Source: Sporodiniella umbellata
Lineage: Eukaryota > Mucoromycota > Mucoromycetes > Mucorales > Rhizopodaceae
DNA length: 64,000 bases
NCBI GenBank assembly: GCA_025677835.1
Contig: JAIXMR010000022.1
Span: forward strand, 124,001 to 188,000
Reading direction: 5' to 3'
The notes under the pieces were generated by a model, which saw only the letters and a list, made by a program, of their open reading frames with translations, did not search any database and had not been told where the DNA came from. Numbering within the stretch: the first letter of the stretch is position 1; each line of letters starts with the position of its first letter. A program made the translations under genes and the position numbers. Shown in pieces: positions 36,002 through 46,998 of the stretch.

Positions 36002-38285
36002 TTGATAGATATTTAAAAGGTAAAGAAAAAAAAAGAGAGAGAGAGAAGAGAAAATAATGAGGAAAAAAAAAGGTCCTTTATATTAGTCTCTATCATTTTT
36101 TTGGTGCGTGTATCTGGAAGATCCTTAAGAAAGGTTACACTCAAAAACCCATTGGATTCCCGAAGTCTGTTACACAAGACTATCACCGCAATAAAAGGAC
36201 AAAGAAAATTTATACGGGAATACAAGTGGTATGTGTTGGTCACCGAAAATGATTAACATTGAGAAAAAAAAAACATCATTTACACACTGTGTAACTATTC
36301 TTTTATCGAACTAATAACGATTTCGAAAATAAAATAAAACATAAAAAGACCTCGAGGAAAAGAACTGTTCACTCCCTGTTCTTTACTCCATAAAACATAA
36401 TCCCTTGTTTTTCTATTTTATATGAATTTCAATCAGACCAGTGAGGCTTAAAGTGTCAAACCGAAGAAACTTATTTTTGGTCAAAATTGTAAGTTTGACA
36501 AGCTGCGTTTTTTTTAATATTTTTAATTTTAGTTTATTATTTTTATGTTTTTGTTGATCGATGTATGGCGTTTTTTTTTGTCTGTATTTTACTTTGAACG
36601 TTTCGCTTTTTCTTTGGGTATAGAAAAGAGAAAGAAACGAAAGAGAGAGAAAAGCAGAAAAGGCAAAAAGGGATAATGAGCCCACAATTGTGTGATGTCG
36701 AGATTGTCAGTATAGTTTGCATAATATGTGTGGAATTAATTAGGATATGGGGTTCTGACTTGAAAGGAGCCAGAACCCTATGGCCTCTACGACATTTATT
36801 GGTATCGAGTTCTTTTAGTATTCACCTTAATGGCACTCAATTCCATCGCCTTTTTCTTCTTTTTTGGCTCAATGTTTTTCTAGCCTGTCCTATACAAGCA
36901 ATCTCCGAGTCAAAAAAAAGTATTTTCTACAAACAAGAACCTGAGCTTCGAAGAAAAGGTTCCTACTAGACCGCTTTTTCTCAAGTTATACCTTTTTAAG
37001 CAGAATGATTAAAACGCGACGTTGTTGGCGTCTTTTTGGGCTCAGACTCACGCTTGTGAAATCACCAAAGTTATTTATAAACAGGTTTGTCCTGCAGACA
37101 AAAACTGGCTGTTTTATTCACCTCTTTTAAAAAATATTGTGACCTCTAGTATTCCACATGCAACGGCTCAATGAAATTAGTGAGAAGGGTTTAAGAGAGC
37201 GAAAGGGAAAAATATTTGAAACTAAAAAGCTCTTTTTTAGAACGAAAAAAAAAACAATATTTACATTAGGTGTTGCAAACATTTTAAAAGTCAAATGAAG
37301 AGTAGTTGCACCAGACGATTTGAATGGTCCAAAGATCGTTGTGATACAGTCAATAAGAACAAATATAGGGAGTTCCCCGGTACACACCTTTTTATTTGTC
37401 TGGCTCCCAAAGCGGTATCGAACTCATTTAATTTAGGAAATAAATTATATGCTCTCTCTTACTCTATTGCCACTTTAAACCAAGGGGCAGCAGAATCCGG
37501 CCTTCTTATCGCTTTGAATTACCCAGGAAGCAATGCCTTTTTCATTTTTTTAGTTTAAAAATAAATGAATTGAATAAAACAGTTCAAATAACAAATTATG
37601 CAGGTCTGAGTAGTTTTAGATTCGCTATAGCCACAACATCTTCTGTAAAACAAATTGCTATGCAACAGCTTCTGATTTAAGGGAATAGAAGGTTCATGTT
37701 AAGGGAGAATGAGAGAAAGATGAAAAGAGAAGGAGAAGGAAAAGGAGACAGGCAAAAAGAAAAAGCCCCATAAACATAGACCAAAAGGGTTTTGGACTCT
37801 TTTTATTGTTCCTTTAAACAAATAAAATGGCTGATCTTTTGCCAGAATCAAGGCCTTATCAATAAATCAAATGGTCTATACACAATGGCTGTTGATCAAA
37901 GTAACTTCAAGTCTCAATTTTTCTTTTGCGAACTTTCAAGTAGTATGCTTAGACTTCGGAAATCTAAAAATCCGCACAGATCTTATAAAGACCGGCTACA
38001 ATGATATCCTTACCCAGATATTCTTGGAGTTTTAATACAAAGTGTCGGGAGAAAAAAACTTTTTCAGCAGCTATTGTATGGCCTTGGTGATTTTAGATGT
38101 TGATATCTCTTCAATTGAAGAGAGACTCTTTTATTTATTGGCTAGTTTTAGCCGTAGCTTGCTTTTTCAATTAAAACAATCCCTCTTGTATAATCTTTCT
38201 CATTTGTTACAAATATGCCGTCATCAGGTCATTGAATGAAGCATACCGCGTTACTTTTTCATATATATTTGCAGTGTTTCTAACA
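36002..38285. other. 2.3-kb intergenic region
   Basis: No gene recognised. Frames at 36676-36969, 37295-37558 and 37792-38004 on the plus strand have no domain or splice-linked partners. Purine-rich GA tracts lie at about 36030-36060 and 37705-37760. The wall-protein promoter lies at the left end. The right boundary is the left end of the large inverted repeat. Confidence 0.5.
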
Positions 38286-39597
38286 AGTAATGTCACAGCC
38301 AATCAAAATCGGTGTCATATTATTGTCACTTGCGACTACTCAGAAATCAGGCACCATGATTCTTGGCACTTGAAAACTATACACAGAGAGTGAATATGTT
38401 TTTTCTTTTCTTTTTTTTTTTTTAAAAAAAAAAACTTTATGGTTCAACATAAGTACGATATTTCTATATGAAGATGGACATGGGAATGTTGTTGATGAGA
38501 ACGGTGATCCTGAGTTCATGAACTACATTGTTGATCGAAATGAATTTATTGTCAAGACTATTGCTACTCATACAGAGTATTTAGGAGATACTGTTCCCAA
38601 TGAATCTTCTCTGACCTGTCCAGTGTTGGAAAAGCCAAAAAAAAAAGAAGATACCTATATGAAGGAGGCAAAACCAAAACGAGAATATGTGCTTTATACA
38701 ACTCAAGATAAAGTTAGATTTTTTGATCTGAAAGTTAAAAAAATGTGTGACTGCAACAGAAGCAGCAGCAAAGTAGTCGGGCACTCACCATCGAGCAGCC
38801 TATAGATGGGTAAGCCAGTACAGCGCGTGCCCTGACAGCATTTCTGATAGCTGTAAAAAAAGTAGATTGAAAGTATATCTTAACTAAAGAACATAGAACG
38901 GCTATTATCAACTTCATTGATACTAATCCCTCTGCTACTGCTATTAAAGTAACTGAACATTTTTTGAAGTAATTTCATGATCTAAAAGTATCGCACAGCA
39001 TTGTTAATAGCTTTAGGAAACGTGAATGCAACCTTTCGTTTAAAAAAGCAGAGTTTCGTTCTATTGATAGAAATAGTCCAGCAAAGATTGAAAAGAGGCA
39101 CAATTGGGCTTACAAATTGAAAAACACAGACATGAACTTTGTGATGAATTACGTGTTTCTTGATGAGTCTGCTTTTGATGTAAATATGAAACACTCAAGA
39201 ACCTGACTCAATAAAGGCATTTGCGCTATCGTTACCAGGACGCTTACAAGAGCAAATACAATATCTATACTGGGTGTTGTCTCTACTTTGGGTTTGATCA
39301 CCGTCAACGTAAGAAAATTAGACCTGTGAAGAAGAAAAAAGCTGATGGATATATAAGCTCAGGGACTGTCATTGGTCACTATATCCGTTTCTTAAAAACG
39401 ACATTCGATGAAATGAACAAACACCTACATACAAAAGGCTATCATACTGTTATGGTTAATGTACCAATTCACACCCACGAAAACATAAAGAAGCATATTG
39501 GGTACCGAGGATATAAATGTGTCTACCTTCCTACTTACTTTTCTGAACTGAACCCAATTGAACAATTTTGAGTAGTGGTAAAGAGTAAGTTAGCTTT
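38286..39597 (+). repeat. left arm of 1.3-kb inverted repeat (dead Tc1-like element)
   Basis: This 1.3-kb arm is repeated in inverted orientation at about 45694-46998. Conceptual translations of corresponding segments are identical over 116 and 70 residues, and the differences I could see are mainly homopolymer lengths and the last few bases. The left arm starts near TAATGTCACAGCCAATC at about 38289 and ends after GTAAAGAGTAAG near 39597, where the two copies diverge abruptly. Confidence 0.92.
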
Positions 39598-39600
39598 TAG
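38446..39600 (+). pseudogene. Tc1/mariner-like (IS630-type) transposase pseudogene, left copy
   Basis: The DDE-superfamily pattern is recognisable in pieces: VFLDESAFDVNMKHSRT at about 39145-39205 (first catalytic Asp region), KGYHTVMVNVPIHTHENIK at about 39436-39495 (where the family has a D-N-A-P-I-H block, here N-V-P-I-H), and YLPTYFSELNPIEQF at about 39526-39571 (third acidic site). Frameshifts, in-frame stops and a stop where the conserved Trp after IEQF should be show it is dead. The segment after GTAAAGAGTAAG is missing here but present in the right copy, so this copy is 3'-truncated. The N-terminal part near 38480-38805 reads only in fragments. Confidence 0.88.
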
Positions 39601-40048
39601 TTGTCCATTTACAAATGTCCATAATGGTACACTAGAGCATCATCCATGTACTTGGATGGTCTATTTGTGACGGTCAATTAATCCCGGATCCTCGCAAAGT
39701 TGTCAACGTACAGTCAAATTGAAGAGATTCAGTGGTTGCACAGAGGTTTTTTCGTCTTACTTTCCCAAAAAAGATTATGCGCCATTGCCAAAAATTTCTC
39801 AGCGCACTTTTTTTTTCTCTCACTGTTTATTCTTTGGTTGGGGATCCCTATACTATGATAACTGTCATACATGACCGCCAACCAGAAAATATCCCTTTGA
39901 AAACCCTCAAAACAGTGGTAAATGTTAATCACGGTTCATGTATCTATCCAGCTCTTTCCACCCCCTGCATGGCACCTCGCACATGCTTGCTTTCCAGCTT
40001 TCTGACAAAATGTAAAGAAAGTCTCAATGCGTGCGTTTTATTGGTTTT
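39598..40048. other. spacer inside the inverted-repeat block
   Basis: Lies between the truncated transposase copy and the stop of the minus-strand nuclease-like gene. No conserved frame was found. It probably includes the 3' untranslated region of that gene. Confidence 0.45.
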
Positions 40049-41841
40049 TCAATAGCCAGTGTTATTTTTTCTCTTTCGATTTTTTTGCTTGTCAAGCAAA
40101 AAGGTAATGTCGGTGGCCAGGAGGGATTCACGATACCAGGAGGAATTGTCTGCATTATTGCTTCTTTGTTTGCAATGTGTTTCAGCGATGTGAATGACAT
40201 TCTTCAGGCGCGGCAGATTGGTTAGATATGCAGGCACCTCTGAGACAGACATAGGGAATCGCAAGCGCAACAATTCTGTCATGGTGTAGATGCCATCAGA
40301 CTGCAGCTTGGTCAAATAAAAAACGATAAAAGGCGCTAGAAAATAGAACACCTTCAGTATTTTTTTTTCTGGGGCATATGCTCACAAACTTACCGACAAT
40401 ATGGATGCTGATATTACCATCAAGGTGATTGTCATCAATGGTATTTTTGCCGAAAAACGCCAGGCGAACCAGATCCCAGTTCACCAAGTAATGGTTGCTT
40501 GCCATAGAGATCTTTTTCACTTCACCATAACCAATGTTGAAACCGTCATCTGTTTGGTGGGGAAAGCACGTGATGATGCAATCTGGACATCCGTTGAAGT
40601 TGGGCGGCCGCTTGCACTTTTCAGCAGCCTCCGTAGCCGTGAAATCGAGTCGGATGTTTAGGTCATCGTTGTCAAACAGAGGCTGCAGTAAGGGAGCAAT
40701 ATATCTAGTGATCAGTGTAGTCTCTGAGATGTCAGTGTTGGTGGGATCCATGGGAAGTGACTGGAGAAGCTGTGAAGCCGATACGATCAGACGTTTGTTG
40801 ATCTTGTCATCCATGGTGCTTGCCAGGTTGAGGATTGACAAGCTCGCGCCAATTCGGTCCGTTGTCTTTTCATACACGCTCTGAGCAATCTCAATGGTTT
40901 TGAGCAATGCATCACCAGGAAATTTGCTTGTCGAGTTCCAAGAATCAAGATTGTGTTCACAAATTCGGGTATAAAGCTTGTTTCCAAAAAACGGCACCAT
41001 TGCTTTGTGGAGGCGGTTGTTGTTTTGAAGGAGGAGAATTGAATTCAATGAGAGGATCAGGTGTACATCAGATTCCAGAGTCAAACTGTTGGAAATGACA
41101 AAATCAAAGACATATTGCTGCATTTGATAAAATTTCCCTGAGATGTCGACGTTGTCAACTAGGAATCGATCACGACCAGGCGCTTGTAACTGTAAGGATA
41201 ATTGCGATGGTAGCAAACTGTCACTTGTAGGTGAGAGTTCTTCAGATGATAAGTCCAAATGCAGATCAGCGTCATTTTGGCTATCAATTGTATTATGAGT
41301 GGATTCTTCATTGAAGGCAACTGGTTCGATCAACTGGCGCACTTCACGTGCTGCAGGGCGTGCAGCTGTCGTGAGTGTACTGATTGCTTCTTCATGAAAA
41401 GTGTCGATTGCTTTTTTCTATGTTTAAAGATTAATGTAATGAATGAGAAATATATTGGGCACATACTCGTCGTTTGAATTTCTTGAAGATGTCATTCCAA
41501 AGAGCAGTGTTGCATAGTTTCGTGCGCGAAGACCTAAAGCAAACATGAGAGTTCAGTGATGCGTTTGTACTATAACAGCTTTACCTTTTTTCTGTATTTT
41601 TCGCTTTCATATGTAGGGCATCATATTGTTGAACCCAAGCACTATGCAAGCCATGAGCAGAAGTGGCATTTATTCTGATGGACCATTCAGGTATGCTCTT
41701 TTTGTTCTTTGACACAAAAGAAGAGAACCGAGCTTTTTTGGTGCCAGTAATATATTCCTTCAGTGCTAAGAGAGAGTAGTCAGAGTATGCATTCCTTCTT
41801 TAAAGCTGTTTTTTTTTACCATTTACTCCAGAAGAATCCAT
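40049..41841 (-). CDS. PD-(D/E)XK-like nuclease-fold protein
   Basis: Five minus-strand exons (41841-41820, 41765-41585, 41533-41467, 41417-40394, 40335-40049) give 526 residues with every phase matching, so the gene looks intact. I do not recognise a characterised family. The N-terminal part is basic and helical, and a Ser/Asp/Glu-rich linker (about residues 125-170) precedes a helical middle domain. A PD-(D/E)XK-like catalytic pattern follows: RLDFTATE, then CPDCII (D369), then GYGEVKK (E389, K391). The tail is a basic DKQKNRKRKN. Nuclease function is inferred from motif spacing and predicted beta context only. It lies inside the 8.7-kb inverted-repeat block among dead transposons, and its codon use is less AT-rich than the Merlin-like segment nearby. 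It may be cargo, an expanded lineage-specific family member, or a host gene trapped between elements. Confidence 0.72.
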
Positions 41842-42552
41842 GTTGAAAAGAAAAGATTTGCATCTCACGCCTTTTTTGTTCAAATGTCGGAATTACTACG
41901 CTTATGGGAGAAATAATATTTGAAAGTGGCCAGCCATTAATAATGTATTAAGGGAGATGGTACTCTGTTTTGAAGGATTTGCAAGTAACAAATAATAGAG
42001 GAACCAAACAATACGTCTATTGGGTACAAGCGATCGATTCACTTTAGTCTAAATACGAGCTCTTAGGTCGACTGCAAAAACCTACTTCGTAGAACTAACT
42101 CCGGAATAAAGGATAAGATAACCGATAAATATTTTCGTGAAGATCAATAAAAGTTGCTTTGAATTTATCAATAAAAAAATGACACTGCGTTACAGTTCCC
42201 GCAACAATTTTGGGATTGGTCACAAAACTTTGAACAAATTAGCGAAAACAAGACTTCTAGAAATAAATGGGACGCAATTGGATTGTTTTTGAAATCGGCC
42301 AAGATTTCACTGGGTTAGTTTGGCGATTTGTTTGAGGTGATAAAAAGAGAGAGTGGGGTTATATCACAAAGGCAGGGCTCCATGAGCAATTTCAGCTGCT
42401 ATTTTTAAAGAGATTGTAAGGTTGTTTATCAAGAGTCGTCAAGTGCTTGAATGTTGGGCTTAGACAAAGTTGCTGATTAGTTTTTGGACGACCACAGATC
42501 TCTTCTGTCTGCCTTGATTGTGGATAATCAGAACCAGTGCAGATAAGGCATA
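41842..42552. other. spacer between nuclease-like gene and tandem array
   Basis: About 700 bases with no gene recognised. The left end should hold the promoter of the minus-strand gene. The last bases merge into the first tandem-repeat unit. Confidence 0.45.
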
Positions 42553-43512
42553 CGCTACTCATGATGGTCTATACACACGGAAACCAATATGTATAACAAC
42601 TCTAAGGCCCAATCACTTTCACTTAGGACGCCAGGGGACTGAACCTCGCGTGGCTACTACAAACACATGGCAAGTAGATTCCTTTTGCCTCATCTGTAGT
42701 TACCAACGCATAAACCAAGTAAGTTTGTACTCTAGACATTATGTTAGTGGGTACTTTACAGATGTAGAAAAACTAGCAAGCGAATTTACCTTGCATCATC
42801 GATAAAAAAATTTCCAAAAAGGCACGACGCTACTCATGATGGTCTATACACACGGAAACCAATATGTATAACAACTCTAAGGCCCAATCACTTTCACTTA
42901 GGACGCCAGGGGACTGAACCTCGCGTGGCTACTACAAACACATGGCAAGTAGATTCCTTTTGCCTCATCTGTAGTTACCAACGCATAAACCAAGTAAGTT
43001 TGTACTCTAGACATTATGTTAGTGGGTACTTTACAGATGTAGAAAAACTAGCAAGCGAATTTACCTTGCATCATCGATAAAAAAATTTCCAAAAAGGCAC
43101 GACGCTACTCATGATGGTCTATACACACGGAAACCAATATGTATAACAACTCTAAGGCCCAATCACTTTCACTTAGGACGCCAGGGGACTGAACCTCGCG
43201 TGGCTACTACAAACACATGGCAAGTAGATTCCTTTTGCCTCATCTGTAGTTACCAACGCATAAACTAAGTAAGTTTGTACTCTAGACATTATGTTAGTAG
43301 GTACTTTACAGATGTAAAAAACTAGCAAGCGAATTTACCTTGCGTCATCGATAAAAAAATTTCCAAAAAGGCACGACGCTACTCATGATGGTCTATACAC
43401 ACGGAAACCAATATGTATAACAACTCTAAGGCCCAACCACTTTCACTTAGGACGCCAGGGGACTGAACCTCGCGTGGCTACTACAGGCACATGGCAAGTA
43501 GATTCCTTGGCC
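42553..43512. repeat. 275-bp tandem repeat array, about 3.5 copies
   Basis: Units begin at 42553, 42828, 43103 and 43377 with CGCTACTCATGATGG, giving periods of 275, 275 and 274 bases. Copies 1-3 differ at only a few positions. The fourth stops after about 130 bases, at CAAGTAGATTCCTT. On the minus strand each unit contains GAGGTTCAGTCCCC, which resembles a tRNA T-arm or Pol III B box. No matching A box or cloverleaf was found, so tRNA origin is only a suggestion. A 95-codon frame in the unit has no known domain. Confidence 0.93.
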
Positions 43513-43603
43513 TTTGGTTCGTTGAGAATGGAAAAGAAAAAAAATTTACGGTGATTGGGATGAGAGACGTAACTAAATTTTAAAATTCAGGACCAATCAT
43601 TTT

Positions 43604-43936
43604 TTAAATAAAATGAAGGTCTATACTAACATTTAATTTTGCCATACCTTCTAATATTGTTCTCAATACGTTATTGTAATCTAGTAGTATTTCAATATCG
43701 GCTTCATACGAAGAAGCTCTTTTTCTTTTGGAAGGTAAACAAAAAATAACATTGCTTACTTTGGGATACTTTTTAATTTCGTAAAACAATTTAGGATGTT
43801 TTTCTTCATCACGCGCTATGTATATATAAAATGCACTATCTTTATCAATTCTTTTATATACTTTTAGATTAAATTTTTCCATCTTACTTCTTTTGATATT
43901 ATTTTTGTATTTGTTATCTAAGCCCATGTTGAACAT
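43604..43936 (-). CDS. unknown AT-rich ORF beside the Merlin-like pseudogene
   Basis: An unspliced frame of up to 110 residues. The in-frame ATGs nearest the start give proteins beginning MFNMGLDNKY or MEKFNLKVYK. It is Lys/Ile/Tyr-rich, with a basic patch PSKRKRASSYEAD, and no known domain. Codons are strongly AT-biased (AAA, ATA, TTA), unlike the neighbouring host genes but like the adjacent Merlin-like transposase on the same strand. It may be a second frame of that element or a host-derived fragment. It could also be non-functional. Confidence 0.4.
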   Translation of the reverse strand: MFNMGLDNKYKNNIKRSKMEKFNLKVYKRIDKDSAFYIYIARDEEKHPKLFYEIKKYPKVSNVIFCLPSKRKRASSYEADIEILLDYNNVLRTILEGMAKLNVSIDLHFI

Positions 43937-44075
43937 ATTGTTTCTAGTTATAGATTATATCAAAGTATTGGTTTAAATATACAATATCCCTTAACTTATC
44001 ACACACACCCAAAAGAAAAAGAAAAGAAAAATCTATTCTTCTTTAAAAAGAAACAAATAAGGTGTTTGGTGTTGT

Positions 44076-44800
44076 TTATAATATGTTTATGAAGCTGTTG
44101 AATAAATCCTTTTGATTTACTCTTCTTAATGCAAATTCGTTTAAACAATCTTGCAGCATATCTTCTTTTCTATTGCGTGGATGTATATTCATTTTTATAC
44201 CATTCCATGTCCCTTCAATTGTATTTGTATTAATACCGTCGCTTGTAGTACATTGCTTCTTGTGGTTTACTGTCTGACAACTATATCCCAATTCATCCAG
44301 AGATATATAACCTTTCCAAAGATCAGTGCAAATTGTGGAGTTAGGCATAACATGTTGAGTTATAACATTTAATAAAATTTTTCTTGCTCTATCAGGAACA
44401 ATAACTAAGAGCATTCTTCTGTTTTGAGTCTTTTCTACATCACCTAAAACCCAAGAGCCATCTTTGTTACTGCTCCTGCTGTACTTTCTCTCTGAAAACT
44501 TTGATTCGTCTATCTTTACGATAATTACATTTCCTTCAATCTTTTTATAACGCTTATCGTTAGCGTTTATCAATAAACTGCTATCGTTTTCTTATATATC
44601 CTCGATATAAGTATTTCTTAAAACTACAGTTCGAAATTCTTTATAATAGATTGTTATGGTTGATTTGTTAAATCTATTTCTATAGTCAATCAATGCTAGT
44701 CGTGTTTTATTTATTGACAAAAATAAGTAAATAAGGATCAAAATATCACTAATTTTCTTTTTCTTTTTAAAGAAGTATTGTTAAACATAGAGCCCTTTGT
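44076..44800 (-). pseudogene. Merlin-like (IS1595/ISXO2-type) transposase, one in-frame stop
   Basis: The intact C-terminal frame (44573-44076) carries the ISXO2-like DDE domain: IVKIDESKFSERKYSR, then WVLGDVEKTQNRRMLLVIVPD, then TICTDLWKGYISL, then TNTIEGTWNGIKMNIHPRN. The likely catalytic residues are the Asp of KIDES, the Asp of CTDLW and the Glu of TIEGTW. The same frame continues upstream to about 44800 (NRFNKSTITIYYKEFR, a helix-turn-helix-like segment) but is broken by a TAA at 44592-44594. Before the stop it looks like the normal N-terminal part, so this is a recently disabled or reading-through gene. Base composition is markedly AT-rich. No terminal inverted repeats were identified. 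Confidence 0.85.
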
Positions 44801-45044
44801 AGAGCTTTTTTTTTTTCTTTTTTTTTTTTTTTCTTTTTTTTGCAAATAACGGTCTTTGCATCATATATCTCTGTTCTTTGTACACAGCATAATGGTTTTT
44901 TTTTCACACTATTCCTTTTCTTATAAGATAGCTTATAGCAGTGTTTCGTCGCAAATAATTTTGTTTAATTCATCTAATGTTTGTAATAAAAAAATGAATA
45001 GTATTCAATAACATTTAGTTTATTATTAAAACTCAGTTTTAGAT

Positions 45045-45449
45045 TCAATCGTCGATGCGACCTGCAGAATGGCCAGTAAAACCAGCAAGGTCCCTCTTTG
45101 TAAATTGGAGACATGCTTCAGTAATTATTTGCGTTAAAGCTTCATTGCCATGAATAAAGGCGTTTTTCTTCACCAAGCAGGCCCCCTTCATTGATTTAAG
45201 TTTGTCCAATTCATTCATTGAGCTCAGCAAAAATGCTACATAACGGTTGGTGTTTGCTCCGGCGCCCACTTTCTTCTCTTTATCCTCTGCAAGTCGCCCT
45301 TTCTTGTTTGATGGCGAGTTAGGTTTCCGCACGTTTATTTTGACAAAGCTACGAATAGACATCGAACTCAGAATTGTTGTTGAATTGGCTTGGGTAGTAG
45401 ATTGGGCGCTCTGTTGCACTAACCGATTTTCCAATGTCTTTGGTTGCAA
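45045..45449 (-). pseudogene. internally deleted Tc1-like transposase remnant
   Basis: The open frame begins in a low-complexity region (VRKPNSPSNKKGRLAEDKE), then reads RYVAFLLSSMNELDKLKSM and KGACLVKKNAFIH. These match the segment around the second catalytic Asp of Tc1/IS630-type transposases. It then jumps directly to LTQIITEACLQFTKRDLAGF, which is the C-terminal helix that normally follows the third acidic site. The piece holding the third acidic residue is therefore missing. It differs in sequence from the two inverted copies, so it comes from another subfamily. Confidence 0.7.
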
Positions 45450-45554
45450 AGGATAATAAAAAAAACAGGAACGAGGAATAGGGCGAAAACAATTGTGATT
45501 TTTCTTTTATTTTCTTTTCTAGCCTTTTTACTCAACGTTTGGTTTATTACATAG

Positions 45555-46850
45555 GTTGTCTGTTTCGGCCCTTATCTCAACACTGATTAGAATGCGATAC
45601 GAATTTTTTGAAATGACTTTGCTTCACACTACTACACGCTTCTGTAATTCTCTTGGACAAAGTGCTTTTCTAAAAAAATTTATAAAGCTCGGCCTTACTC
45701 TTTACCACTAATCAAAATTGTTCAATTGGGTTCAGTTCAGAAAAGTAAGTAGGAAGATAGACACATTTATATCCTCGGTACCCAATATGCTTCTTTATGT
45801 TTTCGTGGGTGTGAATTGGTACATTAACCATAACAGTATGATAGCCTTTTGTATGTAGGTGTTTGTTCATTTCATCGAATGTCGTTTTTAAGAAACGGAT
45901 ATAGTGACCAATGACAGTCCCTGAGCTTATATATCCATCAGCTTTTTTCTTCTTCACAGGTCTAATTTTCTTACGTTGACGGTGATCAAACCCAAAGTAG
46001 AGACAACACCCAGTATAGATATTGTATTTGCTCTTGTAAGCGTCCTGGTAACGATAGCGCAAATGCCTTTATTGAGTCAGGTTCTTGAGTGTTTCATATT
46101 TACATCAAAAGCAGACTCATCAAGAAACACGTAATTCATCACAAAGTTCATGTCTGTGTTTTTCAATTTGTAAGCCCAATTGTGCCTCTTTTCAATCTTT
46201 GCTGGACTATTTCTATCAATAGAACGAAACTCTGCTTTTTTAAACGAAAGGTTGCATTCACGTTTCCTAAAGCTATTAACAATGCTGTGCGATACTTTTA
46301 GATCATGAAATTACTTCAAAAAATGTTCAGTTACTTTAATAGCAGTAGCAGAGGGATTAGTATCAATGAAGTTGATAATAGCCGTTCTATGTTCTTTAGT
46401 TAAGATATACTTTCAATCTACTTTTTTTACAGCTATCAGAAATGCTGTCAGGGCACGCGCTGTACTGGCTTACCCATCTATAGGCTGCTCGATGGTGAGT
46501 GCCCGACTACTTTGCTGCTGCTTCTGTTGCAGTCACACATTTTTTTAACTTTCAGATCAAAAAATCTAACTTTATCTTGAGTTGTATAAAGCACATATTC
46601 TCGTTTTGGTTTTGCCTCCTTCATATAGGTATCTTCTTTTTTTTTTTGGCTTTTCCAACACTGGACAGGTCAGAGAAGATTCATTGGGAACAGTATCTCC
46701 TAAATACTCTGTATGAGTAGCAATAGTCTTGACAATAAATTCATTTCGATCAACAATGTAGTTCATGAACTCAGGATCACCGTTCTCATCAACAACATTC
46801 CCATGTCCATCTTCATATAGAAATATCGTACTTATGTTGAACCATAAAGT
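45555..46850 (-). pseudogene. Tc1/mariner-like transposase pseudogene, right copy
   Basis: Near-identical to the left copy, with the same stops and lost residues, in the opposite orientation. Here the reading continues past GTAAAGAGTAAG into the family C-terminus (LSKRITEACSSVKQSHFKKF on the minus strand at about 45650-45580) after one further stop. This copy is therefore the more complete of the two. Both copies point toward the centre of the block. Confidence 0.88.
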
Positions 46851-46998
46851 TTTTTTTTTTAAAAAAAAAAAAGAAAAGAAAAAACATATTCACTCTCTGT
46901 GTATAGTTTTCAAGTGCCAAGAATCATGGTGCCTGATTTCTGAGTAGTCGCAAGTGACAATAATATGACACCGATTTTGATTGGCTGTGACATTACTT
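45694..46998 (-). repeat. right arm of 1.3-kb inverted repeat
   Basis: Inverted counterpart of 38286-39597. The outer end is at about 46998 (minus strand AAGTAATGTCACAGCC). Flanking bases differ: the left copy is preceded by TAACAAG and the right by ATACAAGA, with a shared ACAAG. The inner end coincides with loss of similarity just before the transposase C-terminus. Confidence 0.92.

Noticed and set aside
42600..42680. tRNA or SINE call from the T-arm-like GAGGTTCAGTCCCC
   Set aside because: No A box, acceptor stem or anticodon arm can be folded around it. Mentioned only as a suggestion.
42518..42805. 95-codon frame in the first tandem-repeat unit
   Set aside because: The frame spans a repeat junction, is not conserved as a protein across units, and has no domain.
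42553..43512. CRISPR-like array
   Set aside because: Repeats are 275 bases long with no short spacers, and the window is eukaryotic.
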